In this document: positions 1 to 8,638 of the stretch, one piece after another | Layout: every line of letters begins with the position of its first letter | Numbering within the stretch: position 1 is the stretch's first letter | Assembly (NCBI RefSeq): GCF_904846075.1 | Contig: NZ_CAJGZH010000003.1 | Coordinates: forward strand, 310,001 to 374,000 | DNA: 64,000 bases | Source of the DNA: Psychrobacter glacincola | GTDB lineage: Bacteria; Pseudomonadota; Gammaproteobacteria; Pseudomonadales; Moraxellaceae | Reading direction: 5' to 3' | Notes under the pieces: generated by a model | The model's input: only the letters and a program-made list of their open reading frames with translations | What the model was told of the DNA's origin: nothing | Database searches by the model: none | Program-made: the position numbers and the translations under genes

Positions 1-260
1 CAGGCTTATTATATTACTTCTTACATAAACGTGATATTTTCCGCTTTGGCAGCCATTGGAAGAAACTATTCACCCAGTTTGCGATTGCGACCAGCGCTAT
101 GATTGGCGTACTTTATGTCATGCTGCCTTACTTCCCTAGCGATGATGCTCAGTGGCGACGTATCGCCGCTTTGCTCATTATGTGTGCCGTGGGAGCACTG
201 GTTTATGGCGTGGTATTACTAGCCACTGGTTTCCGTCCGCGCCAGCTAAAGCATGGTTAA
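1..260 (+). CDS. murJ: Lipid II flippase MurJ, C-terminal fragment
   Basis: This is the 3' end of a gene that begins before the window; the reading frame starts at base 3 and ends with TAA at 258-260. About 85 residues are visible: a basic stretch after a membrane segment (HKRDIFRFG), then two hydrophobic segments near residues 30-45 and 58-75, and a basic tail (RPRQLKHG). This matches the last transmembrane helices of MurJ/MviN, the inner-membrane flippase that exports lipid II for peptidoglycan synthesis. The call rests on the general character of this tail and on ribF lying nearby, so another polytopic membrane protein is possible. Confidence 0.6.
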   Translation, partial: GLLYYFLHKRDIFRFGSHWKKLFTQFAIATSAMIGVLYVMLPYFPSDDAQWRRIAALLIMCAVGALVYGVVLLATGFRPRQLKHG

Positions 261-371
261 GCAGCTTCACTTACGAAACCAAAACAAGCTTAGTAAGAGA
301 ATGGATAGTGAATGATGCAGATAGTTGCCATAATTAACCATTAACGAATAAATGAAATCTGAGGGCTAATA

Positions 372-1001
372 ATGTCAACCGAACGAGCAACCTTACTACG
401 CTTACCAACCATACTGACCGCTGGTGTACTTAGCACTGGACTGCTTTTGAGTGCTTGTAGCGATAACGATAAGACAGCTAACAGTGCCGAAGATACGGCA
501 GCCATCGCTGAAGGCAGTTATGATAAAAGTATTGATGCTGAAAATAGCGCTGCTAATCAAACGTCAGCAGTGGATGCGAATAGCACAGTTGACAGCAAGC
601 AGATGACTGACAATAGTAAAGATGAGACGGCTATTGATAGTGATAATATTAACCCAGTCACTTCTGCGACCAAGCAAAAAAGCCTCGTAACCAATCCCAC
701 CCAAGCTGGTACGCCGGAAGATACTGTAAAGCAAGCACTAGATAGCTTGTATTATGGCGAGGTAAAGGAAGCTGTTAAATATTATAAAGTAGATATGGCA
801 AACTTCGAAGAAGAGCTGGCTAAAACCCAGTATGCCTTTCAGCAAACCGTCGATGGCGTCACTATCACCGATACTCAATACAGTGATGATAAAACCCGTG
901 CCACCATCATTGGGGAGCTGATGCTAAAAGGACAAAGTGCGCCTGCACCGTTGACATATGAGCTGCAAAAAATTGAAGGTCAATGGAAAATCCTAGGATA
1001 A
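372..1001 (+). CDS. Putative lipoprotein with DUF4878/NTF2-like C-terminal domain
   Basis: A 209-residue exported protein. The N-terminus has a hydrophobic stretch ending in the lipobox LLSAC (Cys at about 29), so it should be a lipid-anchored periplasmic protein. Residues 30-115 are a low-complexity Asn/Ser/Thr/Asp-rich linker. Residues 115-209 form a compact domain (from TPEDTVKQALDSLYYGEV to GQWKILG) with the pattern of DUF4878/lumazine-binding-like NTF2 folds. A good ribosome site (GAGGG, 6 bases before ATG) supports the start. It stands alone, 110 bases after murJ. Function unknown. Confidence 0.75.
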   Translation: MSTERATLLRLPTILTAGVLSTGLLLSACSDNDKTANSAEDTAAIAEGSYDKSIDAENSAANQTSAVDANSTVDSKQMTDNSKDETAIDSDNINPVTSATKQKSLVTNPTQAGTPEDTVKQALDSLYYGEVKEAVKYYKVDMANFEEELAKTQYAFQQTVDGVTITDTQYSDDKTRATIIGELMLKGQSAPAPLTYELQKIEGQWKILG

Positions 1002-1028
1002 GACGCCTTGCTGTCCTCATTTAAAATC

Positions 1029-1074
1029 ACTTTAGCTTAAGTTATTTTAGCTTAAGTCACTCGAACTTGAGCTA
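1029..1074. repeat. Short degenerate tandem repeat
   Basis: Just after the lipoprotein gene the 11-mer TTTAGCTTAAG occurs at 1031-1041 and again at 1046-1056, with a diverged third copy (GAACTTGAGCT) at 1063-1073, giving a period of about 15 bases. It does not form a clear terminator. Confidence 0.5.
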
Positions 1075-1118
1075 TCTTATCTTCAATAATTTTATTTGAT
1101 ACCAATCAAAATTTGATA

Positions 1119-1718
1119 TTAATCTGACGACACTGCCTTGCCAAGCATCACAACATCAGCGATAAAGCCTTGCATATCACACACTTTTGGCATATATCCC
1201 CATTGCTCAAAACCAAGCTTACGGAACAATCCTAAGCTTGGCTGATTGTGCGCAAAAATAAGCGCGATTACATTATGAATGCCTAGGCTTGGCGCTTGTG
1301 TCAACATCCAGCATGTCAATAAACTGCCCAATCCTTGACCGTGAAAATCCTGATGCAAGTAGATACTAATCTCAGTGCTGATATGATAAGCCGGTCGTGC
1401 ATATAAATCGCTAAAGCTGCCCCATGCAACGATTGTTGCTGTCTCTGTTTTCACTGCATTCTGCGTGGTCTTATGCATCACTTTTACCACATAAATAGGA
1501 CGCGTCGGACTGTTTATATGCTCATCAAACCAATCTGCACGCTCTTCACAAGTCACTGGAGTAAGATTGGCAGTGGCTTGCTTACCTGCAATAGTCTGAT
1601 TATAAATCACCAAAATCTCTGAAAAGTCGTCTCTACTTGCACGCTGCACAACAAACTCATCAGTGAGATAGTGTTCTAACAAAACAGTTGGTACAGCATT
1701 CAAGGCAGCAACGGGCAT
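1119..1718 (-). CDS. GNAT family N-acetyltransferase (phosphinothricin acetyltransferase-like)
   Basis: An acetyl-CoA-dependent N-acetyltransferase of about 199 residues. The C-terminal half shows the GNAT acetyl-CoA loop (HGQGLGSLL) followed by the fold's closing elements NQPSLGLFRKLGFEQWG and a final aspartate-rich strand, in the arrangement of the Pat/YncA subfamily. The frame is open to 1778, but the ATG at 1718 is chosen because GGAG lies 7 bases ahead of it; the upstream extension has no ribosome site. The substrate cannot be told from sequence. It is convergent with the lipoprotein gene and divergent from ribF. Confidence 0.8.
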   Translation of the reverse strand: MPVAALNAVPTVLLEHYLTDEFVVQRASRDDFSEILVIYNQTIAGKQATANLTPVTCEERADWFDEHINSPTRPIYVVKVMHKTTQNAVKTETATIVAWGSFSDLYARPAYHISTEISIYLHQDFHGQGLGSLLTCWMLTQAPSLGIHNVIALIFAHNQPSLGLFRKLGFEQWGYMPKVCDMQGFIADVVMLGKAVSSD

Positions 1719-1981
1719 AAGGTCTCCGTAATTATTAATTAATAGTCTATGAGTGATAATTGTTGCAAGATGATCCATCTATACAGAGGGTCATTACAAA
1801 AGCATGTGGACAAACATCACGGTATTTTAAGATGACAGAGCGGATAGCGCCATACTTTTATTGTCAGTAGACTATAGGATGTTAGTGTGGTCATTTTACT
1901 TTATAATGGCTGATTTTAAACACATTGATTTTGGTACGGGTGTGTTTTTTATCTGGTTTTATCTATCATAGCTGAAAATTT

Positions 1982-3022
1982 ATGAACACCTATTTTCTTG
2001 AGCAACTGATTGCCTCACCAAGTAATTTGACTGCAAATACTAGTCCATTAGATTTAGCGCCCTGTGTGCTCACTATCGGTAACTTCGATGGTGTCCATCT
2101 TGGTCATCAAGCGATGCTTGAACAAGTCCGTGATATTGCGCATGCACAAAATCTTGGTTCTGCTGTCATGATATTTGAGCCACAGCCTCGTGAATTTTTT
2201 GCGCCAGCCACCGCGCCTGCTCGCCTCACCAATCTCGCTGAAAAACAAGCTTTGTTAGCAGAATATGGCGTTGAGACCTTGATTGTGGCAGGATTTGATG
2301 CAGAGTTTCGCTCGCTATCCGCCCAAGCATTTGCGGATCTTTTAGCCCTGCGCTTAAATGTCAAGGCGTTGGTGTTGGGTGATGACTTCAAATTTGGTCA
2401 TGACCGTACTGGTGACAGTCAGTTTTTACGGAATTATGGCTTAGATGTTACCAACCTGCATACCGTCATTGATGATAGTGGTAAAGCGGCACGTATCAGC
2501 TCTACTCGCGTTCGAGACTTACTATTGGCTGGTGATATTGACGCTGCTAATGCGCTACTTGGTCGCGATTATGCGATTACAGGAATGGTCGTTGGTGGCG
2601 ATAAAATAGGTCGTACCATGGACTTCCCTACTGCGAATGTTGACCTGCAGCGTTTAAAACCTGCCCTGCATGGTATCTTTGCTGTTGATGTCGTCAGCCT
2701 CGACGAGGATGGGCAAGTGATTGCTGATGGCTTATCGGCACTTGCTATAGATGGCAAATCAGGTATCTCAGGATTACGTTCCAACAGCCTCTTTGGGACA
2801 GCCAATATTGGCACCAGACCCTCTGTCGATAAACAACATGATTGGCGTTTGGAAGTGCATTTCCCAGAATTAAATGCCGATTTATATGGATTAACTTTAC
2901 AGGTTCGATTTTTGCATTATTTACATGGTGAACGGCATTATGATGGCTTAGAAGCATTAAAAACAGGCATCCATAATGATGTGAAAGCATTGATTGAGTG
3001 GCGAGAGCAGCAGCCCAGTTAG
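1982..3022 (+). CDS. ribF: Bifunctional riboflavin kinase / FAD synthetase
   Basis: RibF phosphorylates riboflavin to FMN and then adenylylates it to FAD in the cytoplasm. The 346-residue protein has both domains in the usual order. The N-terminal adenylyltransferase domain carries the nucleotidyl-transferase motif (TIGNFDGVHLGH, about 31-42), PQPREFF, and the SSTRVRDLL motif near 173. The C-terminal flavokinase domain carries GDKIGRTMDFPTANV (about 206-220), HGIFAVDV and GTANIGTRPSV. The C-terminal domain has an extra Asp/Gly/Ser-rich loop near 245-265. Length is slightly above the family norm. No strong ribosome site is seen, so the start could shift slightly. A bidirectional hairpin follows. 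Confidence 0.97.
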   Translation: MNTYFLEQLIASPSNLTANTSPLDLAPCVLTIGNFDGVHLGHQAMLEQVRDIAHAQNLGSAVMIFEPQPREFFAPATAPARLTNLAEKQALLAEYGVETLIVAGFDAEFRSLSAQAFADLLALRLNVKALVLGDDFKFGHDRTGDSQFLRNYGLDVTNLHTVIDDSGKAARISSTRVRDLLLAGDIDAANALLGRDYAITGMVVGGDKIGRTMDFPTANVDLQRLKPALHGIFAVDVVSLDEDGQVIADGLSALAIDGKSGISGLRSNSLFGTANIGTRPSVDKQHDWRLEVHFPELNADLYGLTLQVRFLHYLHGERHYDGLEALKTGIHNDVKALIEWREQQPS

Positions 3023-3066
3023 ATAGCTAATAGGCTTAAATGCGGGCGTCGATATTTATAATTTAT

Positions 3067-3105
3067 AAAAAAACCCACAGCATTTATAACGTTTGTGGGT
3101 TTTTA
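3067..3105. terminator. Bidirectional intrinsic terminator (ribF / DUF2789)
   Basis: A-rich arm plus ACCCACA pairs with TGTGGGT plus T-run around a 14-base loop. It lies between the convergent ribF and DUF2789 genes and has A/T tracts on both sides, so it can serve both. Confidence 0.85.
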
Positions 3106-3121
3106 CTTAATAGAGGTTTTT

Positions 3122-3361
3122 CTAAGCATCTGGATGCATACGTACGTTTAAGTCATCGATGACCTCTACCCATTCCGCATCTTTTTCCCATTCTTCTTGT
3201 AGAAAAGCACGCTGATTATCTGTCCAAATGCTCGCTTCTATCAACTTCTCTTCTTTATCCAACTGATTATTTTCAATAAAACTATCAATCGCTGCATCTG
3301 AGCTATCAAGTCCCAACTGTGCAAATAATTCATTCATATTGTATTCTGGTTCACCCAACAT
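3122..3361 (-). CDS. DUF2789 family protein
   Basis: A 79-residue acidic cytoplasmic protein. The whole length fits DUF2789: an N-terminal NELFAQLGLDSSD helix, the SFIENNQL segment, ASIWTDNQRAFLQEEW, and the C-terminal DAEWVEVIDDLN motif. The family is small and uncharacterised. A GGAG-type ribosome site (aaGGAG) lies just upstream of the ATG at 3361. It is a single gene between two hairpins. Confidence 0.85.
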   Translation of the reverse strand: MLGEPEYNMNELFAQLGLDSSDAAIDSFIENNQLDKEEKLIEASIWTDNQRAFLQEEWEKDAEWVEVIDDLNVRMHPDA

Positions 3362-3501
3362 GTTTTTCTCCTTAAATGGTACGAGTGTCTTTGTGTTTAT
3401 TATCTAAATTGACACATTTATTGTAGCAAGCTTTATTTTAATAGCTGTTAATCAACGTGTATCTAACGTTATCAATTGTATTTTAATAGGCAGACAAGAC
3501 A

Positions 3502-3534
3502 CAAAAAAGCCCTCTAATGTAGAGGGCTTTTTTA
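3502..3534 (-). terminator. Intrinsic terminator after mdh
   Basis: A strong hairpin, AAAAAAGCCCTCT paired with AGAGGGCTTTTTT with a 5-base loop, lies 55 bases past the mdh stop. Symmetric A/T tracts would let it act in both directions. Confidence 0.85.
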
Positions 3535-3588
3535 GATCAATTTCTATAAAACAGCTTTATGACATGATAATATCGTGACATTGGCGGC

Positions 3589-4578
3589 TTATGGAAGCAG
3601 GTGTGCTACCGCATCACGCTCTTCGCTAAGTTCTTGCTCAGTCGCTGCCATTTTCTCTTTAGAGAAATCTGATGACACATCAACGCCATCTACGATAGAC
3701 CAGTCGCCGTTAGTGCATGTGCATGGGAATGAGTAGATTAAGCCTTTTGCGATACCGTATTCGCCGTTTGAATAAACGCCCATTGATACCCAATCGTTCT
3801 CATCAGTACCCAATGCCCATGTACGTACGTGTGCAATGGCCGCGTTGGCAGCAGAAGCGGCAGATGATGCACCGCGTGCTTTAATGATTGCAGCGCCACG
3901 TTGTTGTACTTCTGGGATATAAGTCGCTTCGTACCATTCGCGATCAACCAAATCTAATGCAGGCTTACCGTTGACAGTAGCAGCAGTCAGATCAGGATAC
4001 TGCGTTGATGAATGGTTGCCCCAGATGATCATTTTTTTCACGTCATTTACTGTGCTGTCAGTTTTGCCAGCCAACTGTGCCATGGCACGGTTGTGGTCTA
4101 AACGAGTCATCGCAGTGAAGTTACGTGGATCAAGATCTGGTGCATTACGCTGAGCGATAAGGGCGTTGGTGTTGGCAGGGTTACCGACAACCAATACTTT
4201 TACATCACGGCTTGCAACGTCATTCAATGCTTTACCTTGTGCTGAGAAAATCGCAGCGTTGGCTTCTAGCAAATCTTTACGTTCCATACCTGGACCACGT
4301 GGACGTGAACCGACTAGCAGAGCATAGTCAACATCTTTGAATGCAACGGTCGCATCATCAGTCTGCACAATACCTGCTAATAAAGGGAATGCACAATCTT
4401 CTAATTCCATGACCACACCCTTTAGGGCGTCAAGTGCTGGAGCGATTTCAAGCAATTGCAAAATAACTGGCTGATCTTTACCTAGCATCTCGCCAGATGC
4501 AATACGAAATAACATAGCATAGCTGATATTACCAGCGGCACCAGTGACGGCAACACGTAAAGGCTGTTTCATTGACAT
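3589..4578 (-). CDS. mdh: Malate dehydrogenase
   Basis: NAD-dependent interconversion of malate and oxaloacetate in the TCA cycle; cytoplasmic. The 329-residue protein is the cytosolic/chloroplast-like type of MDH rather than the E. coli mitochondrial-like type. Visible motifs are the Rossmann start [10 protein letters not shown] (about 10-19), the substrate-loop arginines in [14 protein letters not shown] (about 92-105), VVGNPANTN, the MTRLDHNRA segment and the catalytic-histidine segment [10 protein letters not shown] ribosome site (AGGGAG) precedes the start at good distance. It is monocistronic with its own terminator. Confidence 0.97.
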   Translation of the reverse strand: MSMKQPLRVAVTGAAGNISYAMLFRIASGEMLGKDQPVILQLLEIAPALDALKGVVMELEDCAFPLLAGIVQTDDATVAFKDVDYALLVGSRPRGPGMERKDLLEANAAIFSAQGKALNDVASRDVKVLVVGNPANTNALIAQRNAPDLDPRNFTAMTRLDHNRAMAQLAGKTDSTVNDVKKMIIWGNHSSTQYPDLTAATVNGKPALDLVDREWYEATYIPEVQQRGAAIIKARGASSAASAANAAIAHVRTWALGTDENDWVSMGVYSNGEYGIAKGLIYSFPCTCTNGDWSIVDGVDVSSDFSKEKMAATEQELSEERDAVAHLLP

Positions 4579-4947
4579 TGAATACTCCCTAATTATAGAT
4601 TAGATAATTCATGATTCTGATTGATGGTTCTAATGGATGACTATCGTTGTAAATAACGACTTGCCTACTGAATATAGCAGTCATAAACCGAGAGCTAGTG
4701 TAGCACTTCGTTCAGCAAATCGTCTAGAGACAATAAGACGCCGACCACCGATTATATTGTTACATTTTATACGGGAGGATTTTTTACCTACTGTAAACCT
4801 ATACGGATACAGTGCTAGAAGGCAATGGAAGGCAGCTGATAACAGCATTTAGAAGCGTTACATACAGTGATATAACGCTTAAAATAAGCGAATATTATTA
4901 GGGCGTGTCCTCAATTCAAACAATAAGCATTTAAATGGGCTAAAAAA
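4579..4947. other. Intergenic region upstream of mdh
   Basis: No gene is supported here. A 71-codon open frame at 4637-4852 (+) has no ribosome site and an implausible, Arg-rich composition. The stretch should hold the mdh promoter. Its distal end contains a copy of the GGGCGTGTCCTCA repeat. Confidence 0.5.
4897..4936. repeat. Copy A of the ~50-bp GGGCGTGTCCTCA repeat family (diverged)
   Basis: TTAGGGCGTGTCCTCA at 4898-4913 matches the left arms of the elements at 46013 and 53081. The right arm is poorly kept here, so this looks like a decayed or half copy. Confidence 0.55.
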
Positions 4948-5733
4948 CTATTTTCCACCCGAAATGACGAACTTACTGCCACAATTATTCACAACATTAT
5001 GACATGTGCCAAATTCGCTCCCTTCATAACAAATATGGATATCCGTCAATGTTGATTGACGACGACTGCCCGCTTGGCAAATCAAATCAATACTGTTTGA
5101 GGACATACCACTATTAAGCTGGGTCATTTGACTGATAAATCGAGATTTAGAAACCGTATAGCTATTACCCGTATTAAGCTCGTTAGGCAGCTTTAATGCG
5201 CCAGCATAATTGGTAATCTGGCGGAAATAACTACTGGCACTAAGCGGACTACACGCCCCATAACGCTGCCAAGCTTGGCTACGTACTGTCGTATCAGGCA
5301 TGATACGGTTGACGACTTTTAACTGTAACGGTGTCAGACGTGGCTCACTACCACGTCCGCAGCGCTCACCATAGCCCATATCTAGACCTGACACTGTCAA
5401 CGAATAACCCTCCAAGCATTGACGCATACGGGCACGCGTCGGCTGTATGCTACACAATGCTGGCGTCATCTCAATCATCAACACACGCTGTCCGCTCTTA
5501 ACAGCGCTCGCGGCATGTACCGGCATCATCATAATGCCTTGCAACATCACTAATGCACCGATACTTAGCGTCGTATTTAGTTTATCCATAGATGTATTGG
5601 TTATCGAGCTTGATTGGTTTAAATCTGGCGTCAGAGTAGATAGCGAGAGCATCTGCTGAATAGATGACTGATGCCTAACTTTTAATAACAGGGGCAGATT
5701 GAAATATTTTTTGATCATAGGGGCTGAAGGCAT
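4948..5733 (-). CDS. Secreted RNase T2-family protein lacking the catalytic residues
   Basis: The protein follows the RNase T2 fold from end to end: the SIQP/CLEGYSLTVSGLD block where active enzymes have the VHGLWP motif, LQLKVVNRIMP, WQRYGACSPLSASSYF where enzymes have EWxKHGTCSG, and a C-terminal Cys-rich block (IDLICQAG, DIHICYEG, CHNVVNNCG). The first catalytic His is Ser115, the Glu of the second motif is Ala154 and its His is Tyr158, so nuclease activity is unlikely. Cysteines are retained, suggesting a folded periplasmic protein. A signal peptide begins at Met49 (position 5589) and ends near HAASA; this ATG is the likelier start, although no start has a clear ribosome site. Confidence 0.7.
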   Translation of the reverse strand: MPSAPMIKKYFNLPLLLKVRHQSSIQQMLSLSTLTPDLNQSSSITNTSMDKLNTTLSIGALVMLQGIMMMPVHAASAVKSGQRVLMIEMTPALCSIQPTRARMRQCLEGYSLTVSGLDMGYGERCGRGSEPRLTPLQLKVVNRIMPDTTVRSQAWQRYGACSPLSASSYFRQITNYAGALKLPNELNTGNSYTVSKSRFISQMTQLNSGMSSNSIDLICQAGSRRQSTLTDIHICYEGSEFGTCHNVVNNCGSKFVISGGK

Positions 5734-6112
5734 CTAGCAATGATAAAAACATGGGCTATCGTTTAGCTCATAGTGTTCGACGTATAAACACTGATAAAAC
5801 TAAGAATAGAGCTAACAAAAATGTGTGCGTTGATTGATAAGCACTTATTATAAGCACGTATAAAAGACACTAATTGATGCAATGGTAGCAAAACGTTTTT
5901 TTTAATCTATAGCAGAAACGTAAACATAAGCTAATGATAGCATCAATAGTACAAAAATATCGCAACGTTAGCATGTCATCATTAGCGAGGTTGGGCGTCG
6001 AATTAGGCATCGCGTCAAGACAAAACTAGTTTTGATTGCACGATCAAAAGTGACATAAAAAAACCATTAATGATTGCTCACGAATGGTTTTTTTGGTTTA
6101 TACATTAGCATT
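5734..6112. other. Intergenic region between the RNase T2-like gene and slt
   Basis: This AT-rich stretch should hold the promoter of the RNase T2-like gene and, at its far end, the slt terminator. No open frame with a ribosome site and no RNA gene is seen. Confidence 0.5.
6057..6094 (-). terminator. Intrinsic terminator after slt
   Basis: AAAAAAACCATT pairs with AATGGTTTTTTT around a 14-base loop, 19 bases beyond the slt stop codon. Confidence 0.8.
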
Positions 6113-8251
6113 TTAGAGCGCGGCAGGTATCGTGCCCATACGCTGGCTAATAGGCTGACTACGACCTAATAGACTGCTATAAATGGTGGCATTTTCCATC
6201 ACGTGTTTAACGTAATTACGGGTTTCAGGAAAGGCAATCGACTCGACGTACTGGTCGGCTGCGAGCGAACCATATACTGGTTGCCAACGCTTGGCATTGT
6301 TCGGACCCGCATTATAGCCAGCCGTTACCAACACAGGTTGACGGTTTAGCTTACCGAAAATTTCACCCATATACCACGTGCCATAACGAATATTGGTATC
6401 GCCACTATTGGCACGGCTGGCACTATAGGTCTCACCTAAGTTACGAGCAATGTATTTTGCCGTGTCAGGCATCACCTGCATCAAACCACTAGCACCAACA
6501 TTTGAGCGTGCTGATGCAACAAAACGACTTTCTTGACGCATGATGCCATAAGCCCAAGCAGGATCGATACCAGCAGACTGACTATAACGTACGACTGCAT
6601 CTTGATGCGGCATCGGATGTGATAACGCTAAGCTGTCTACTCTATCAGTATTATCAACGGCATAAATTGCTCGGTCGAGCCAGCCCATATCATAGGCTTG
6701 ACGAGCAGCGGCAATAATCAAGTTATCATCACGCTTGTCGCGCGCCTGCTTTACCGCCCAGTTCCATTCACGATTGGCATAGGCACGGCTGGCGTCAGCA
6801 TTATATAGAGCAAAAGCACGCGCAAAGTTGGCATCTTGCATGACACGTGCGCGATCAGCGGTACTGACATTTGGTAAGTTATTACCACCCAAACGACTGG
6901 CATCAAAACGCTGACCCACTTTATCCTTTGCCATTAAGCCATAATAGTCATTATTTTTTGCCAAGTTTTGATACATTTTTTTAGCAGTATTACGCTTGTT
7001 AGCATCGCTTGATTGCTCGTAAGCGCGAGCCAGCCAATATTGCCACTGGTCACTTTTTTGGGTTTCAGCCTCCATTTTTGAGATGGCTTCGACCACATCG
7101 TCCCAGCGGCTAAAGCGAATCGCTGCCATGGCATAATCTTCAGCTTCTTCAAAATTAAAATCTTCGTCTAGGCTATTGCGGAACCAGTCAACCGCCTCAG
7201 CATTAAAACCATCATCCGTATTATGATTCATACGTTGCACCCCAAGGATGCGATACGCATAGCGACGAGTCTCCGCATTCAACAATTTAACTGAACGCTG
7301 ATTGTCTTGCTTAACATCAAAATCCAACTGTAATGCAGCTTCACGGTAAGACTTGTCAGCAACGCGTCCCATGGCATATAGATATAAGTATTGATTGTTT
7401 TGACTGGCAGGTTCTCGACTAAAACGGCTAAAAAAAGCAGACGGATTCAGTTGAATCTCACTCAATGCTGAATAAGCAATGGGCGTTCCTAAACGTGATG
7501 ACAATGCCATAATGTCACCCGTTTTGCCTTTACGTAACATACGCTTGAGCCGCGCCGCGCGATCCTGATTGCTAATCAGCGCGTTATTATTCATCTCCAT
7601 CGCGAGCTGGTCACACAAGGCTGGCTGCTTTTTGGTCGTCAACCAAACTTCAGACTTGGCTGCCATAGCCCGCATAGTATCACCGCCATTATTGAACCCA
7701 AGCGCCACCGCACAGCGCTCACTGGCATCCGCATTGGTAATCAAATTCGCAACTTGGCGTACTGAGGCGTAATCATTGGAGCCTGCTTTGGTCTCAGCAA
7801 AATCGGCCACCAGCTTTTCTGCCATTACCGTATTTGGATATTGACGCACAAACTGTGATACTGCCGCCGAACTTTGCGAATTAAGATCTAAATTCATACG
7901 CCAATAAGTGGGATACATGGCAAACAAACCGCCGCTCATGGCTTGCTCATAATTGTATAAGGCACTGACATCACCGCGTTCTGCCGCAATTGCCGCTGCT
8001 GTAAATGAGCTCACACCATTGTCTGACTGATAGCCACTGTTTTGTTGATAGCTGCCTTCTTGCTGATAACTGTCCTCTTCGCCCCAGGTCAGCTCAGCAC
8101 AAGCCACCTGTGACAATCCTAGCGCACTCATTGCTGTCGCCAAACTTAACGCACTGACTCGTAGCGTCCTTGCTTTCATTCGTTTTGCATCTTCATTTTG
8201 CTTAATAGATTCTCTATCCTTGATGCTATGAGCAACCTGCGGCTTTGTCAT
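6113..8251 (-). CDS. slt: Soluble lytic murein transglycosylase (Slt70-like)
   Basis: A 712-residue periplasmic enzyme that cleaves peptidoglycan glycan strands to leave 1,6-anhydro-MurNAc ends. Residues about 25-55 form a signal peptide (MKARTLRVSALSLA to QVACAEL). A long alpha-helical superhelix (about 90-540) precedes a C-terminal SLT domain with the catalytic glutamate in YGIMRQESRF (about 570), GASGLMQVMPDTAK and the GYNAGPNNAKRW motif. The first ATG (8251) has an AAGAGAG ribosome site; the ATG at 8179 gives a more standard signal peptide but a weaker site. A Gln/Ser/Tyr-rich linker of tandem type (QQEGSYQQNSGYQ) follows the signal peptide. Confidence 0.93.
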   Translation of the reverse strand: MTKPQVAHSIKDRESIKQNEDAKRMKARTLRVSALSLATAMSALGLSQVACAELTWGEEDSYQQEGSYQQNSGYQSDNGVSSFTAAAIAAERGDVSALYNYEQAMSGGLFAMYPTYWRMNLDLNSQSSAAVSQFVRQYPNTVMAEKLVADFAETKAGSNDYASVRQVANLITNADASERCAVALGFNNGGDTMRAMAAKSEVWLTTKKQPALCDQLAMEMNNNALISNQDRAARLKRMLRKGKTGDIMALSSRLGTPIAYSALSEIQLNPSAFFSRFSREPASQNNQYLYLYAMGRVADKSYREAALQLDFDVKQDNQRSVKLLNAETRRYAYRILGVQRMNHNTDDGFNAEAVDWFRNSLDEDFNFEEAEDYAMAAIRFSRWDDVVEAISKMEAETQKSDQWQYWLARAYEQSSDANKRNTAKKMYQNLAKNNDYYGLMAKDKVGQRFDASRLGGNNLPNVSTADRARVMQDANFARAFALYNADASRAYANREWNWAVKQARDKRDDNLIIAAARQAYDMGWLDRAIYAVDNTDRVDSLALSHPMPHQDAVVRYSQSAGIDPAWAYGIMRQESRFVASARSNVGASGLMQVMPDTAKYIARNLGETYSASRANSGDTNIRYGTWYMGEIFGKLNRQPVLVTAGYNAGPNNAKRWQPVYGSLAADQYVESIAFPETRNYVKHVMENATIYSSLLGRSQPISQRMGTIPAAL

Positions 8252-8638
8252 ACTGACTCTCTTTGTAATGTGTCCAAATGATTTGGCTAAATAATATATT
8301 TAGCATAACAATGCCAAAACGGCGTAAATCGCGATTTAATCAATCGCGCTAATATGGTCGCATTCATCATACTATACTCGTTGCACTTTCAACCATCACC
8401 TTTACCTTTTGTTAATAAATACGATAGCACGGTGTAACATAGAAGTGATAGCAAGCCATAATTTTTGCCAAACGCGTTACTAGCAGCAGTAAACAATTGA
8501 TACTGTTATAAATAATTGATCATAACGACCAACAATTGACTCTGCTAATTTTTCACATTGTCATAGGGTTGTGATAAAATACGCCACCTGTTAATCACCT
8601 ATCACGCTATATTTTTAGTCAATCATGGACTTATCCTT
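8252..8638. other. Divergent promoter region of slt and miaB
   Basis: AT-rich spacer between two divergent genes. It must contain both promoters, but no pair of boxes stands out. No ORF or RNA is seen. Confidence 0.5.

Noticed and set aside
4637..4852. 71-codon plus-strand ORF upstream of mdh
   Set aside because: No ribosome site, unlikely composition, no family resemblance; taken as chance in the mdh promoter region.
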